Below are positions 6,313-14,514 of a stretch of 64,000 nucleotides of DNA, one piece after another. Position 1 is the first letter of the stretch, and every line of letters starts with the position of its first letter. A program made the position numbers and the translations under genes. A model generated the notes under the pieces. The model was not told the origin of the DNA and searched no databases. It saw nothing but the letters and a program-made list of their open reading frames with translations. The stretch spans positions 868,001 through 932,000 of the forward strand of contig NZ_JACVPO010000001.1 in the NCBI RefSeq assembly GCF_018881835.1, read 5' to 3'. This DNA is from Polynucleobacter hallstattensis. GTDB lineage: Bacteria > Pseudomonadota > Gammaproteobacteria > Burkholderiales > Burkholderiaceae.

Positions 6313-6918
6313 ATGAACATGACTCACTACATGGAGTTGTTGGCTGTTAATCAGCCTTGGAATTTAATTATCTTTATGGCCATCCCAATCATCTTGGCAG
6401 AGACTTTAGCTATCACTGAGCTATATCTACTCTTTACTCGCAAGTTCGATGGTGCTGTTTATTACCTCAATCGCTTTTCTGGGATTGCTGTGGGCGTTTA
6501 TTTTGTTGGAATCATTTACTACATTGTGACTAACGCCATTATTCCCATTACACAGGCAGGCGAGTGGAGAACAGTGATTGATGTAATCGCTGTTAGTACT
6601 TATGTCATCGCAGGATTGCCGCTGATCTGGATTGCCCTACAAGAGTTTGGTTTAGTTAATCGAGCGCTAGATCAAATGGGTAAGTTAAAGATTCATGCGA
6701 TATGCGTTGCCTTGTTCTTGGTATTTGGACACATCGCCATGATCGCCGGCATGCTTGATCCAAGTATTCTGGGATACAAAAGCGCTAACCCTCATCAAAT
6801 GGGTGGCAACTCGGATCATGAGTTTTGCCATCCTGATGGGCATGGCGACATGATGAAACAACATCAGAAAATGATCGACGGTCAGATGCCAATGAATAAT
6901 AAGGGCCATAATCACTAA
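6313..6918 (+). CDS. DUF6803-like membrane protein with His-rich tail
   Basis: A 201-residue inner-membrane protein with about five hydrophobic helices (residues about 16-38, 53-76, 90-112 and 129-150, plus a weaker one). The soluble tail is rich in His, Met, Asp and Cys: NPHQMGGNSDHEFCHPDGHG, then MMKQHQKM and MNNKGHNH. Such tails normally bind transition metals. A TGGAG site lies before the ATG. I associate the membrane part with DUF6803 from memory, with moderate certainty. With the preceding Cys/His secreted protein it may form a metal (copper) handling pair. The next R-T unit terminates it. Confidence 0.65.
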   Translation: MNMTHYMELLAVNQPWNLIIFMAIPIILAETLAITELYLLFTRKFDGAVYYLNRFSGIAVGVYFVGIIYYIVTNAIIPITQAGEWRTVIDVIAVSTYVIAGLPLIWIALQEFGLVNRALDQMGKLKIHAICVALFLVFGHIAMIAGMLDPSILGYKSANPHQMGGNSDHEFCHPDGHGDMMKQHQKMIDGQMPMNNKGHNH

Positions 6919-6930
6919 TGCCTTAAAGAT

Positions 6931-7004
6931 CAGGCATCCTCAGCCCTAGTTGATTCCACCTCGGGCCACGAAGAAATACCAAAACCACCTTCGGGTGGTT
7001 TTCT
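6931..7004 (+). repeat. R-T unit H
   Basis: R (6931-6970) reads CATCCTCAGCCCTAGTTGAT, then TCCACCTCGGGCCACGA, a mutated tRNA end with CCA lost. T (6981-7004) is an intact hairpin AAAACCACC, loop TTCG, GGTGGTTTTCTC. No P repeat follows. Confidence 0.75.
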
Positions 7005-7050
7005 CATTTGCGGATCTGCTATAAATTGATTAATTATCAATGGAGCCGAT

Positions 7051-8157
7051 ATGACGCAATCTTCACGCCGTAATTTTTTAAAAACTTCCGCTGTTGGTGC
7101 TGTGGCCATTAGTAGTGCTTCAGGAGTCATGGCTGATGCAGCTAAAGCGCAGTCAACGCACCCAAGGTCAAATATTCAAATTAAGGCCGATGAAATATCT
7201 AATAAGTTATTTGCCGATGATGGCTTGTCATTGCCAATAGCGACCAAACCAACGGTTTCAAAATTAGCCAAAGGCCTCGATCGAACAATGGTGCTCGGCG
7301 GCGGCGGAGAATATTACATTGCTTGGTATTGCGGATTCTTTCATGGCCTTATTGAGGCCGGGTTAGACATGACCCAACTTCCTGAAATGGTAGTGGGCAC
7401 CTCTGCTGGATCTTATATGGGCTCATCACTACTCTCGGGCGAATTTACACGCCTACGAACCGAGTTTGATTTCTTTGGGAAGTTCCCCGAGATTTTTGCC
7501 AAGATTGCACCTTTAACTAAGCCCAATATAAGTCAGATGAGGGCTGACCTAATTAATATGAGTGCAACCGATGGGAGCATAGAGACGCGCAAAATAATCG
7601 GCAATGCGGCTTTAGCGGCTAACAATAAATTAAACGGCGATCACGTTGAAAGACTAGTTGCATTATTAACAGGCGATAGTAAAAAAGATTGGCCTACAGG
7701 TCGGATGTTCACAACAGGTATTGATTGCTATACAGGCGAACGCATTGTTGTAGGGCAACAAGTTGCTAGAAAAAATGGCATTCCCTTGGCGCATGGTGCA
7801 GCAGCAAGTAGCTCCTTGCCAGGGGTGGCAGGACCAACATTATTGGGCCAACGTTACGTTATGGATGGTGGAATTTGCTCAAATCCAGCCCATGTGGATT
7901 TGGTTGCTGGCTCAAAAAGAGCTCTGGTCATTACCTTGACTAATGGGGTGACGGGCGCAATTCTCACTACAATTCCACATCCCGTTGCTCAAAATATTGA
8001 AGACATTAAGGCGACCGGTACAAAAGTAAAGTGGATAGTTGCCGGCACTCCTAAGGGTGTTGACTTGCTTGACCCAAAACAAATTGCTGGTGCATTGCGT
8101 ACCGGCTACGATCGATCAAAAACTGAGGCGCCAAAAATAAAAGAATTCTGGGCATAG
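7051..8157 (+). CDS. Tat-exported patatin-like phospholipase
   Basis: A 368-residue patatin-family lipid acyl hydrolase. The N-terminus is a twin-arginine signal (SRRNFLKTSAVGAVAI, residues 5-20) with likely cleavage after ADA or AKA. The fold signatures are an oxyanion loop (LGGGGEYY, residues 82-89), nucleophile elbow GTSAG (116-120, Ser118) and MDGG (271-274, Asp272), giving the Ser-Asp dyad. Tat export is unusual for a patatin, most of which are cytoplasmic or secreted by other routes; it implies the enzyme folds in the cytoplasm before export. The substrate is not predictable. It is a single-gene unit between R-T H and I. Confidence 0.85.
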   Translation: MTQSSRRNFLKTSAVGAVAISSASGVMADAAKAQSTHPRSNIQIKADEISNKLFADDGLSLPIATKPTVSKLAKGLDRTMVLGGGGEYYIAWYCGFFHGLIEAGLDMTQLPEMVVGTSAGSYMGSSLLSGEFTRLRTEFDFFGKFPEIFAKIAPLTKPNISQMRADLINMSATDGSIETRKIIGNAALAANNKLNGDHVERLVALLTGDSKKDWPTGRMFTTGIDCYTGERIVVGQQVARKNGIPLAHGAAASSSLPGVAGPTLLGQRYVMDGGICSNPAHVDLVAGSKRALVITLTNGVTGAILTTIPHPVAQNIEDIKATGTKVKWIVAGTPKGVDLLDPKQIAGALRTGYDRSKTEAPKIKEFWA

Positions 8158-8191
8158 AGTTAGGATCTTTGGTTTTAGTCATTGCCGGCTT

Positions 8192-8217
8192 GCCCAACCT
8201 TCGGGTGGCTTTTTCAT
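8192..8217 (+). repeat. R-T unit I, only a decayed terminator left
   Basis: GCCCAACC, loop TTCG, GGTGGCTTTTTCATATG matches the T part of other units, with a mismatch in the left arm. The tRNA part is not recognisable. Confidence 0.5.
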
Positions 8218-8303
8218 ATGCGGGTTTCCTTGAATGTTTTACAAATAGAGTAGAGTTTCATAGTCAGCAAATCTGCTCACCTATATAACTCTGGGGTTAT
8301 GAA

Positions 8304-9146
8304 ATGAAATGGCTATTTAGTATTTGTGCCTTAGCTTGTTTTAACTTTGCGACAGCCCAAACAATGACCCCTATTCTCATAGAGGCCGATGTTGGTAGGG
8401 AGTCTGGAGTTTTTTCAAAATCTCCAGTTGTTCAAAGAGCAATTCTTCTGAAACCCTCAATACCATCAGATACAGCATTACTTTTTTATCGCGGCTGGTC
8501 TGGTATTGCCAATATCAAGACAGAACATGATTGGAAAAGAAACTTAAATTACTTACAAAATAATACTGATCTGTTTGCTCAAGCAGGTATAGCCATTGTT
8601 GTGATGGATTGCCCAAGCGATGAAAATAAAATAGCCCCAGGCAACACTCCACTAGCTTGTAATGATGATTATCGTTCTTCCACAAAGCATGCCAACGATG
8701 TTAGAAAAATAATGGCCGTCTTAAAGGAAAAATATGGAATTACTAAGTTTTTTGTCATGGGCCATAGCTATGGAACTATCTCATCAAAATGGCTCGCTAA
8801 AAATTTAGGAAATGAAATTCAGGGAAGCGTTCATTCAGCAGCCATGACGCATGCAAATTCTCGAAATCGAGCATATGGATACTCTGTAGAGTCATTTGAT
8901 ATGGGTGCATTAAAGGCATCCGCACTAAATGTTCATCACCAAGATGACCAATGCGTTCATACTCCTTACGCAACAGTAGCAGCATATTCAAAGAATAATC
9001 TAGTAACAGTAAAAGGTGGTGAAGGTACGGGAGATGTTTGTGGTGGAACTCACCTGCATTCAATGGGCGGCAGGGAAGAGGCTACCTCAAGAGCGGTCAT
9101 TCAGTGGATAAAAACGGGTCAAGTTCAATTCATTGTTGGGGAATAG
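8304..9146 (+). CDS. Secreted alpha/beta hydrolase
   Basis: A 280-residue exported hydrolase. The signal peptide is residues 1-19 (ALACFNFATAQ). The nucleophile elbow is GHSYG (153-157, Ser155); Asp214 or Asp215 in NVHHQDDQC and His250 or His252 in GGTHLHSMGG are the likely remaining catalytic residues. Paired cysteines (C103/C119, C217/C246) suggest disulfides in the periplasm. The substrate is unknown. It is a single-gene unit between I and J. Confidence 0.75.
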   Translation: MKWLFSICALACFNFATAQTMTPILIEADVGRESGVFSKSPVVQRAILLKPSIPSDTALLFYRGWSGIANIKTEHDWKRNLNYLQNNTDLFAQAGIAIVVMDCPSDENKIAPGNTPLACNDDYRSSTKHANDVRKIMAVLKEKYGITKFFVMGHSYGTISSKWLAKNLGNEIQGSVHSAAMTHANSRNRAYGYSVESFDMGALKASALNVHHQDDQCVHTPYATVAAYSKNNLVTVKGGEGTGDVCGGTHLHSMGGREEATSRAVIQWIKTGQVQFIVGE

Positions 9147-9157
9147 GTTCCAGATCC

Positions 9158-9235
9158 GGCATCCTCGGCCCTTTTCAATTCCACCTCGGGTCACCAAGAA
9201 GCACTAAAACGACCTTCGAATAGCTTGTTCATTTG
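9158..9235 (+). repeat. R-T unit J, decayed
   Basis: R (9158-9196) reads GGCATCCTCGGCCC, then TTCAATTCCACCTCGGGTCACCA. The terminator part (AAAACGACCTTCGAATAGCT) no longer folds, although the following TTCATTTG is conserved. This shows progressive decay in place. Confidence 0.65.
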
Positions 9236-9349
9236 GGCCAGCGAATGAGACTCCGTTAATTAGGATGGCGCCCTTATTAATAGATTTCGTGTAAAGCAAA
9301 AGACATAAATTAGAGTTAAAGTACAAAATCAACTAACAAAGGGGTAAAC

Positions 9350-9745
9350 ATGAATCGAATCAAAAGTCTATTGGCTGCCTTAGTCGCCACAGCTACTCTT
9401 GCCGCTTGTGCTTCAATGACTGGCGTGGCATTAGCGCCATTTACTAAAGCTAACGATGGCGTAATGGCAGGCAATAATAATATGACCCTATATACCTACA
9501 GCAAGGATGCGCGAGGTTCGGGTAAGTCAGTTTGTAATGGTATGTGCGCAACGAACTGGCCGCCACTATTAGTTGAAGGAAGTCCTGCAGTCTCTAGCGG
9601 CTATTCAGTTATTACCCGTGATGATGGCAAAAAGCAGTTGGCCTTCAATGGCATGCCATTGTATTTCTATGCTAAAGATGCCAAGCCCGGTGATAAGATT
9701 GGTGATGGTCGCTCAGAAGGTGCGTGGCAGATTATCAAGATGTAA
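9350..9745 (+). CDS. COG4315-type lipoprotein (secreted repeat family)
   Basis: A 131-residue lipoprotein with lipobox LAAC (Cys20). The mature part has two copies of the short family motif: MTLYTYSKDARGSGKSVCNG with CATNWPPLL, then LAFNGMPLYFYAKDAKPGD. This pattern is typical of the Lipoprotein_15/COG4315 'secreted repeat' family. Function is unknown. GGGGTAAAC precedes the ATG. It is the last single-gene unit of the repeat array. Confidence 0.8.
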   Translation: MNRIKSLLAALVATATLAACASMTGVALAPFTKANDGVMAGNNNMTLYTYSKDARGSGKSVCNGMCATNWPPLLVEGSPAVSSGYSVITRDDGKKQLAFNGMPLYFYAKDAKPGDKIGDGRSEGAWQIIKM

Positions 9746-9757
9746 TTAATAAGGATT

Positions 9758-9798
9758 TGACATCTTAGGCCCTTTGGTCGATTCCGCCATGGGCCACT
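9758..9798 (+). repeat. R unit K (tRNA-Phe 3' end remnant)
   Basis: CATCTTAGGCCCTTTGGTCG, then ATTCCGCCATGGGCCACTA, aligns with the R consensus and is the rightmost recognisable copy. Confidence 0.65.
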
Positions 9799-9801
9799 AA
9801 G

Positions 9802-9837
9802 AGATAAGAAAACCACCTTCGGGTGGTTTTCTTATCT
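9802..9837. terminator. Long perfect terminator hairpin (T unit K)
   Basis: A perfect 16-bp stem (AGATAAGAAAACCACC) with a TTCG tetraloop. It is the T element of the array with its stem extended, symmetric enough to act on both strands. Confidence 0.8.
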
Positions 9838-9900
9838 GTGGACTTAAGATATTTTTTTAAATGACAATAGAAATTCATAATAAAAAATATAGGACAAATT

Positions 9901-10584
9901 ATGTACAAGCTAATTGCCTTTGACGCCTATGGAACATTGTTCGACGTTTACTCCATGAGCCAGTTGGCTGAAGAATTATTTCCAGGGCATGGCCAAGCAC
10001 TTGCTTTGATGTGGCGCGATCGTCAAATTGAGTACACCCGCTTAGTGACGATGAGCGACCCCAACCCAAATGGGAGCAAGTACTATCTCCCATTTTGGGA
10101 ATTAACCATTCGTTCATTGCGTTATGTTTGCAAGCGGATGAATTTGAATCTCACACCAGAATATGAAAGGCAACTGATGGATCAATATGCCAAGCTAACT
10201 GGTTTTGAAGATAGCTTGAGCGTTCTTAAGACCATTAAAGAAAAAGCTATTTTTACGGCTATATTGTCTAACGGCAGTAAAGACATGCTCGCCACTGTAG
10301 TAGACAGTAACGGCCTGAAGCCTTATTTAGATAAAGTGGTGACAGTAGAAGACATCCATTTATTTAAAACTGCTCCGCAAGCTTATGAGCTTCTTTTAAA
10401 AGCATTTCCAATTAAAAAAGAAGAGGTTCTCTTTGTATCGAGTAATGCTTGGGATGCGCTAGCTGCCAAGTGGTTTGGTTTTGATGTATTTTGGGTCAAT
10501 CGCCTAGGTCACCCCTTTGAAGAAATTGGTGAGAGACCAAATTATGAAGGTAGCTCCTTAACCAAAGTCTTGGAAGTAATTTAA
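9901..10584 (+). CDS. Haloacid dehalogenase type II (HAD superfamily)
   Basis: A 227-residue HAD hydrolase of the L-2-haloacid dehalogenase type. Motif I is FDAYGTLFDV (nucleophile Asp8), motif II is LSNGS (around residue 120), and the C-terminal VSSNAWDALAAKWFGFDVFW is the specific type II dehalogenase signature. These enzymes hydrolyse C-halogen bonds of 2-haloalkanoates. The motif III lysine is probably that in HLFKTAPQAY, where the usual K-P is K-T-A-P, so activity on haloacids is likely but not certain. It lies just outside the repeat array. Confidence 0.85.
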   Translation: MYKLIAFDAYGTLFDVYSMSQLAEELFPGHGQALALMWRDRQIEYTRLVTMSDPNPNGSKYYLPFWELTIRSLRYVCKRMNLNLTPEYERQLMDQYAKLTGFEDSLSVLKTIKEKAIFTAILSNGSKDMLATVVDSNGLKPYLDKVVTVEDIHLFKTAPQAYELLLKAFPIKKEEVLFVSSNAWDALAAKWFGFDVFWVNRLGHPFEEIGERPNYEGSSLTKVLEVI

Positions 10585-10659
10585 TTTTCGGATGCCGAGC
10601 CATAATCTTTCGCAATGGCATTCGTAAGCGGATCGCTTTAATACTGCTAAATTACCAGC

Positions 10660-11238
10660 ATGAAGCAGCTCCTTTACTTTTTTCTGATTGCATCGTGCGG
10701 CATTGCCTTGGCGCAAGAGTCATCCAATGCATATGACTTAAAAGTAGCGGTCACGAGAGCCGGCGATCGCTTTCAGGTGAATGCAAGCTATGAGGTGCCG
10801 ATCACTATATCTGAAGCTTTTGCTTTCATTACTGACTATGAGGGCGCTAAAAATCTACCCGGAGTGGTCGACTCAAAAGTGCTTTCTAGATCTGGCAATA
10901 AAGTGAAGGTCGCTCGTTCACTTGAGGAAAGAATTCTATTCATTCCATTTGAGATGCGTTCTGAGTTGGAGTATGTGGAGACCCCCAACAGAGTATTACT
11001 TTTTGAGCAATTAAGTGGAGATACAAAGTATTACAAGGGAAGTTGGCGGTTATTTTCTGAAAAGAATTTCACTGCCTTTAAGTACGACGCCCAAATTGAA
11101 CCAAATTCTTTAGTGCCATCAGTAGTGATTGAATTCTTCATTAAAAACATATTACGTCGACAGTTTGAGTCAATGGCCGAGGCCGCATTACTCAAGAGGT
11201 CGGTGCCGCCAAAGACTTGTAGAAAGATCCTAACTTAG
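10660..11238 (+). CDS. Secreted SRPBCC-family (START-like) protein
   Basis: A 192-residue protein with a signal peptide (residues 1-18, ending GIALAQ). The body reads like a polyketide-cyclase/START-like fold: YEVPITISEAFAFITDYEGA at the beginning and an amphipathic C-terminal helix (NILRRQFESMAEAALLK). Such domains bind hydrophobic ligands; the ligand here is unknown. Only 18 bp separate it from the peroxiredoxin gene, so the two may be cotranscribed. Confidence 0.65.
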   Translation: MKQLLYFFLIASCGIALAQESSNAYDLKVAVTRAGDRFQVNASYEVPITISEAFAFITDYEGAKNLPGVVDSKVLSRSGNKVKVARSLEERILFIPFEMRSELEYVETPNRVLLFEQLSGDTKYYKGSWRLFSEKNFTAFKYDAQIEPNSLVPSVVIEFFIKNILRRQFESMAEAALLKRSVPPKTCRKILT

Positions 11239-11256
11239 TAGGCTAAGATTACATTT

Positions 11257-11808
11257 ATGACAAATCTCAATCAATTACCTGGTGACTTACCTATCCCTCA
11301 AGATGATGGAGCCGCCGATCACTTAGTGGGCATGCGCTTGCCAGTGATCTCACTAGAAACAACGACCCATGGCCAATTTAATCTTGGTCAGACTAAGGGG
11401 CGTATCGTGATCTACTGTTACCCAATGACAGGTCAGCCCAATGTTCCATTGCCAGATGGATGGGACCAAATTCCGGGAGCAAGGGGATGTACCCCACAAA
11501 GCTGCTCATTTAGGGATCACTACCAAGAGCTTCGTTCGCTGGGTGCCGATGTTGTAGGGCTGAGCGTGCAATCTACTGAATATCAACAAGAAATGGCGGA
11601 TCGTTTGCATTTGCCATTCCCAGTGCTAAGTGATGCAGATTATCGATTTCAGCAAGCTTTGCGCTTGCCCACCTTTGTTGCAGCTGGAATGACCTTATTA
11701 AAGCGCATCACCCTTATCGCAAATGATGGTGTGATCGAGGCTGTTCACTACCCCATCTTTCCAAGCGACAGTGATCCGGCTTGGGTGATTGATTATTTAA
11801 AAAAATAA
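11257..11808 (+). CDS. Peroxiredoxin (PrxQ/Bcp-like)
   Basis: A 183-residue thioredoxin-fold peroxidase reducing hydrogen peroxide or organic peroxides. The site GARGCTPQSCSFRDHY puts the peroxidatic Cys at 78 and a resolving Cys at 83, the five-residue spacing of the Bcp/PrxQ class. The downstream LSVQSTEYQQEMADRL and LPFPVLSD match AhpC/TSA proteins. An N-terminal extension of about 25 residues (LPIPQDDGAADHL) and the PMTGQPNVPLPDGWD insertion are typical of a redoxin subgroup in proteobacteria. No signal peptide; cytoplasmic. Confidence 0.8.
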   Translation: MTNLNQLPGDLPIPQDDGAADHLVGMRLPVISLETTTHGQFNLGQTKGRIVIYCYPMTGQPNVPLPDGWDQIPGARGCTPQSCSFRDHYQELRSLGADVVGLSVQSTEYQQEMADRLHLPFPVLSDADYRFQQALRLPTFVAAGMTLLKRITLIANDGVIEAVHYPIFPSDSDPAWVIDYLKK

Positions 11809-11945
11809 AGCTGCTTAATTGTTTTGGGGTGGATGTATTTTGCCCGCTAGGCGCAGATGCAGCCTGAAAACGCAGATTCTTATGGTCAATTGAGGCCATA
11901 GAGAGCACTCTCAGAAATAAAATGTTGCTTTGCAGCAAAACTCCC

Positions 11946-11974
11946 TTGCTAAGCCCCAAATATGCCATTAATAT
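11946..11974 (+). promoter_or_regulatory. Sigma-70-type promoter for the phasin gene
   Basis: TTGCTA, 17 bp, TAATAT, ending 37 bp before the phasin start. The box sequences and spacing fit a housekeeping promoter. The remainder of the 203-bp gap shows no gene. Confidence 0.5.
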
Positions 11975-12011
11975 GGTGCATTGCAACAAATAACTAATTA
12001 ATGGAAAAATC

Positions 12012-12569
12012 ATGTTCAAAAATCAATTTGCAGAAAACCAAACTAAATCCGTAGAAAGTGCACGTGCCCTAGGCCAAACGGCACTTGAAAATGCTCAAGA
12101 GTTAGCGGAAATCAATTACCAAGCTGCTCAACAAGCCGTGGCAAATGCGCAAGCTAAAGCAGCTGAGTTAATGAAAGGTAAAGATGCAAAAGCAGCATTA
12201 GACCTTTTGCAAAGCCCAGAAGTACAAGAGGCTGTTGCTGAAGTTGCTGATTATCAGAAAAAAGTTGCTGCAGTATTGCGCCGCGGTAATCAAGAATTAG
12301 TTGAGGCTGTAGAGGCTGCTATCGTTCAATCGCAGGATGATCTAAAGAGCTTTGTTGCTGCTGCTACATCAAAGGCGCCTGCTGGGTCAGAGGCTTATGT
12401 CAGCGCCTTTACATCCGCATTCAATACGACAATGCAAAACTTTGACCAAGTACGTTCAAGTACTCAAGATGCTTTTGCCAACTTTGAAAAAAGTGTAGAA
12501 ACTGCAATGAAGGGTGCGCAGGGTCAATTTAGTCAGACTCCTAAAGCAGCAAAAAGTCGTACTAAGTAA
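12012..12569 (+). CDS. Phasin family protein
   Basis: A 185-residue, Ala/Gln/Glu-rich, almost entirely helical protein. It opens MFKNQFAENQTKSVESARAL, has long heptad-like stretches (residues 20-150) and a basic C-terminus (PKAAKSRTK). This matches the Burkholderiales phasins that coat polyhydroxyalkanoate granules. No enzyme of PHA synthesis is in the window, so the storage role is from family knowledge. It is monocistronic with its own promoter and terminator. Confidence 0.8.
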   Translation: MFKNQFAENQTKSVESARALGQTALENAQELAEINYQAAQQAVANAQAKAAELMKGKDAKAALDLLQSPEVQEAVAEVADYQKKVAAVLRRGNQELVEAVEAAIVQSQDDLKSFVAAATSKAPAGSEAYVSAFTSAFNTTMQNFDQVRSSTQDAFANFEKSVETAMKGAQGQFSQTPKAAKSRTK

Positions 12570-12589
12570 TTGGTAAATCGCAGTCAGAT

Positions 12590-12618
12590 AAAAAAGCCCC
12601 GTGTAAGCGGGGTTTTTT
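12590..12618 (+). terminator. Terminator of the phasin gene
   Basis: AAAAAAGCCCCG, loop TGTAA, then GCGGGGTTTTTT, about 20 bp after the stop. Confidence 0.85.
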
Positions 12619-12737
12619 ATTGGCATCATTACCCGGCTGGATGCGAAAAATGCCAGGGTTAAAAAATATTACCCTGTTGGTATTGTTAGATTCGAATCTT
12701 GATAAGATGATTCAATCAAATAAAACTTGAAAACACT

Positions 12738-13490
12738 ATGAGACTTGAACGCATCCTTTCTATCCTCTTGATTAGCCTACTTCTTCTGAGTGGATGCTCT
12801 AAAGAAGAGCCATCTAATCTCATTAAGGTGGCCGTATCGCCCGCGATCCCACCAATGCTGTTTGAAAAAGATGGGAAATATTCAGGCATAGATTTAGAAA
12901 TATTTGAGGGCTACTGCAAGTCACGAGGCTGTACATTTAAGGTAACTGCCTATGACTGGCTTGGAATGTTGGGGGCGGTGACTAGTGGCCAGGCTGATGT
13001 CGCATTTTCAGGAATATCTATTACAGATAAGCGCAAAGAAGTAATGGATTTTTCTAATCCATATTTCACAAGTACTTGGCAGTTAATTGGTTTGAAAAAC
13101 CGTAATATCAAAATAACCGACTTATCACAGTTAAGTAAATACACTATTGCCTATCCAACAGGAAGTGTATTTGATGATTACGTGAAAAATGTATTACAGC
13201 CAAAAGGCTATTACTCAGTTGAGCAGGTAAAGCTATTCCCATCGCCAACCGAAGCCTTGATCGCATTACAAAATGGAAGTGTAGATTTAGTATTTGTTGA
13301 TAACGTGATGCTGGTTAATTACCAAAAAACCTTAAATCTCCCAGTTAGTAGTAGCTACCAAGTTGTTGGGTTTGATAATCTCGGGTTTGCCTTCAAAAAA
13401 GATTCTAAGCTACGCAATGACTTCAACCTGTACCTTGCTGAGCTCGGACCAGAAAAGTTAAAAGCGATTATTAACCGCTGGACACAATAA
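12738..13490 (+). CDS. Amino-acid-type ABC transporter substrate-binding lipoprotein
   Basis: A 250-residue family-3 solute-binding protein. The lipoprotein signal has lipobox LSGC (Cys20). The mature domain shows the class features: KVAVSPAIPPMLFEKDGKYS, then GIDLEIFEGYCKSRGC, SGISITDKRKEVMDFSNPYF and a C-terminal INRWTQ. Such proteins bind polar amino acids or similar and pass them to an ABC permease. No permease or ATPase gene is adjacent, so it may serve a transporter encoded elsewhere or act as a sensor. A palindrome AGATTCGAATCT (12688-12699) lies upstream. Confidence 0.8.
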   Translation: MRLERILSILLISLLLLSGCSKEEPSNLIKVAVSPAIPPMLFEKDGKYSGIDLEIFEGYCKSRGCTFKVTAYDWLGMLGAVTSGQADVAFSGISITDKRKEVMDFSNPYFTSTWQLIGLKNRNIKITDLSQLSKYTIAYPTGSVFDDYVKNVLQPKGYYSVEQVKLFPSPTEALIALQNGSVDLVFVDNVMLVNYQKTLNLPVSSSYQVVGFDNLGFAFKKDSKLRNDFNLYLAELGPEKLKAIINRWTQ

Positions 13491-13563
13491 ATTGAAGTGA
13501 TTCGCATAGATTAGGTTAAAGTGTTTCTGAGGTCGATTATTTCAATAATTTATAAGGAAAAAC

Positions 13564-13803
13564 ATGTCCCATCATGACAAGCTAATGGCTGCTTTTGAGG
13601 TGTACCAGTCAGAGAATGAAAAGTTTCACGGAAAAGGGGTTAAAGCTTCTGCAGCGAGAGCCCGTAAAGCTTTGCAAGAGATAGCTGGTTCGTGTAAAGA
13701 GCGCCGTAAAGAAATTACCGCCGAGAAAGAAGCCCTTGAAGGAAAGCCAAAGGGTGAGGGCATGTCACAAGATGCTGCTCGTCACGCCCATATAAGAAAG
13801 TAA
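13564..13803 (+). CDS. Small basic histone H1/Hc1-like protein
   Basis: A 79-residue, Lys/Arg/Ala-rich protein. The centre (residues 24-50) reads GKGVKASAARARKALQEIAG, then CKERRKEI, a pattern I associate with small histone-like or DNA-associated proteins of Burkholderiales. It has no signal or membrane segment. AAGGAAAAAC precedes the ATG. DNA binding is inferred from composition only. Confidence 0.55.
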   Translation: MSHHDKLMAAFEVYQSENEKFHGKGVKASAARARKALQEIAGSCKERRKEITAEKEALEGKPKGEGMSQDAARHAHIRK

Positions 13804-13820
13804 GTCTTCTTTAAAAATAC

Positions 13821-13846
13821 AAAAAGTCACCTATAGGTGACTTTTT
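13821..13846. terminator. Bidirectional terminator
   Basis: A fully palindromic 26-nt sequence: AAAAAGTCACC, loop TATA, GGTGACTTTTT. It lies between the convergent histone-like and phosphatase genes and serves both. Confidence 0.9.
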
Positions 13847-13848
13847 GC

Positions 13849-14496
13849 TTAGAGATCTACGCCATCCAAGCTTATACCTTCAAGGTGGCGAGTATCTGCC
13901 CATTTCTCGATTGACCAGCCACCATCTGGCTGATGTGTAATCCAATTTAACGAGGCATTTGGCACTGAGGCAACCCGCTCAGTACTCAAATCTTGCTTGC
14001 TAGCAATTCGATACATCATATCGAGAGTGCCGCCATGACTAACAAGCAAAATTGTTTTGCCTGAATGCTGTTCTTGTATTTTGTCTAAAGTAGTATGAAC
14101 ACGCAATGCAAATTGCTGAATACTCTCACCGCCTTCGAGATCATGCTCTAAGTCACGAGTAATATGCGCTTGCCAAATCACAGGCTGTAGTAATGGAGCC
14201 TCTTGAATCGTGAGCCCCTGAAGTGCGCCAAAGTGGCGCTCTCGTAAAGCGCTATCCACCCTTGCCTCTACGCCAAACAACTCAACAATAGCATTTGCAG
14301 TGTCCGCCGCTCTTTTAAGGTCGCTGGTATATAAAACATCGAACAAGAGTTTTGAGTTTTTAATGGCCTGCGCCATTTGGCGAGCCTGCAGAACGCCTTT
14401 TTGATTCAGGGGAATGTCGGTATGTCCTTGAAGGCGTCTTTCAGTATTCCAGTTAGTTTCACCATGGCGAATGAGGCAGAGTTTTGTGGTCGACAT
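13849..14496 (-). CDS. Histidine phosphatase family protein (GpmB/CobC-like)
   Basis: A 215-residue branch-1 histidine phosphatase. LCLIRHGETNWNTERRLQGH holds the phospho-accepting His (His11) in RHGE; ALRERHFGALQG has the conserved acid/base Glu, and LLVSHGGTL the second catalytic His. Members include cofactor-independent phosphatases annotated as phosphoglycerate mutase or alpha-ribazole phosphatase. The context (MOSC, GNAT) does not settle the substrate. It is the third gene of a minus-strand run starting at 15413, 18 bp behind the acetyltransferase. Confidence 0.85.
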   Translation of the reverse strand: MSTTKLCLIRHGETNWNTERRLQGHTDIPLNQKGVLQARQMAQAIKNSKLLFDVLYTSDLKRAADTANAIVELFGVEARVDSALRERHFGALQGLTIQEAPLLQPVIWQAHITRDLEHDLEGGESIQQFALRVHTTLDKIQEQHSGKTILLVSHGGTLDMMYRIASKQDLSTERVASVPNASLNWITHQPDGGWSIEKWADTRHLEGISLDGVDL

Positions 14497-14514
14497 ATTG
14501 CAATATTAGTTTAA

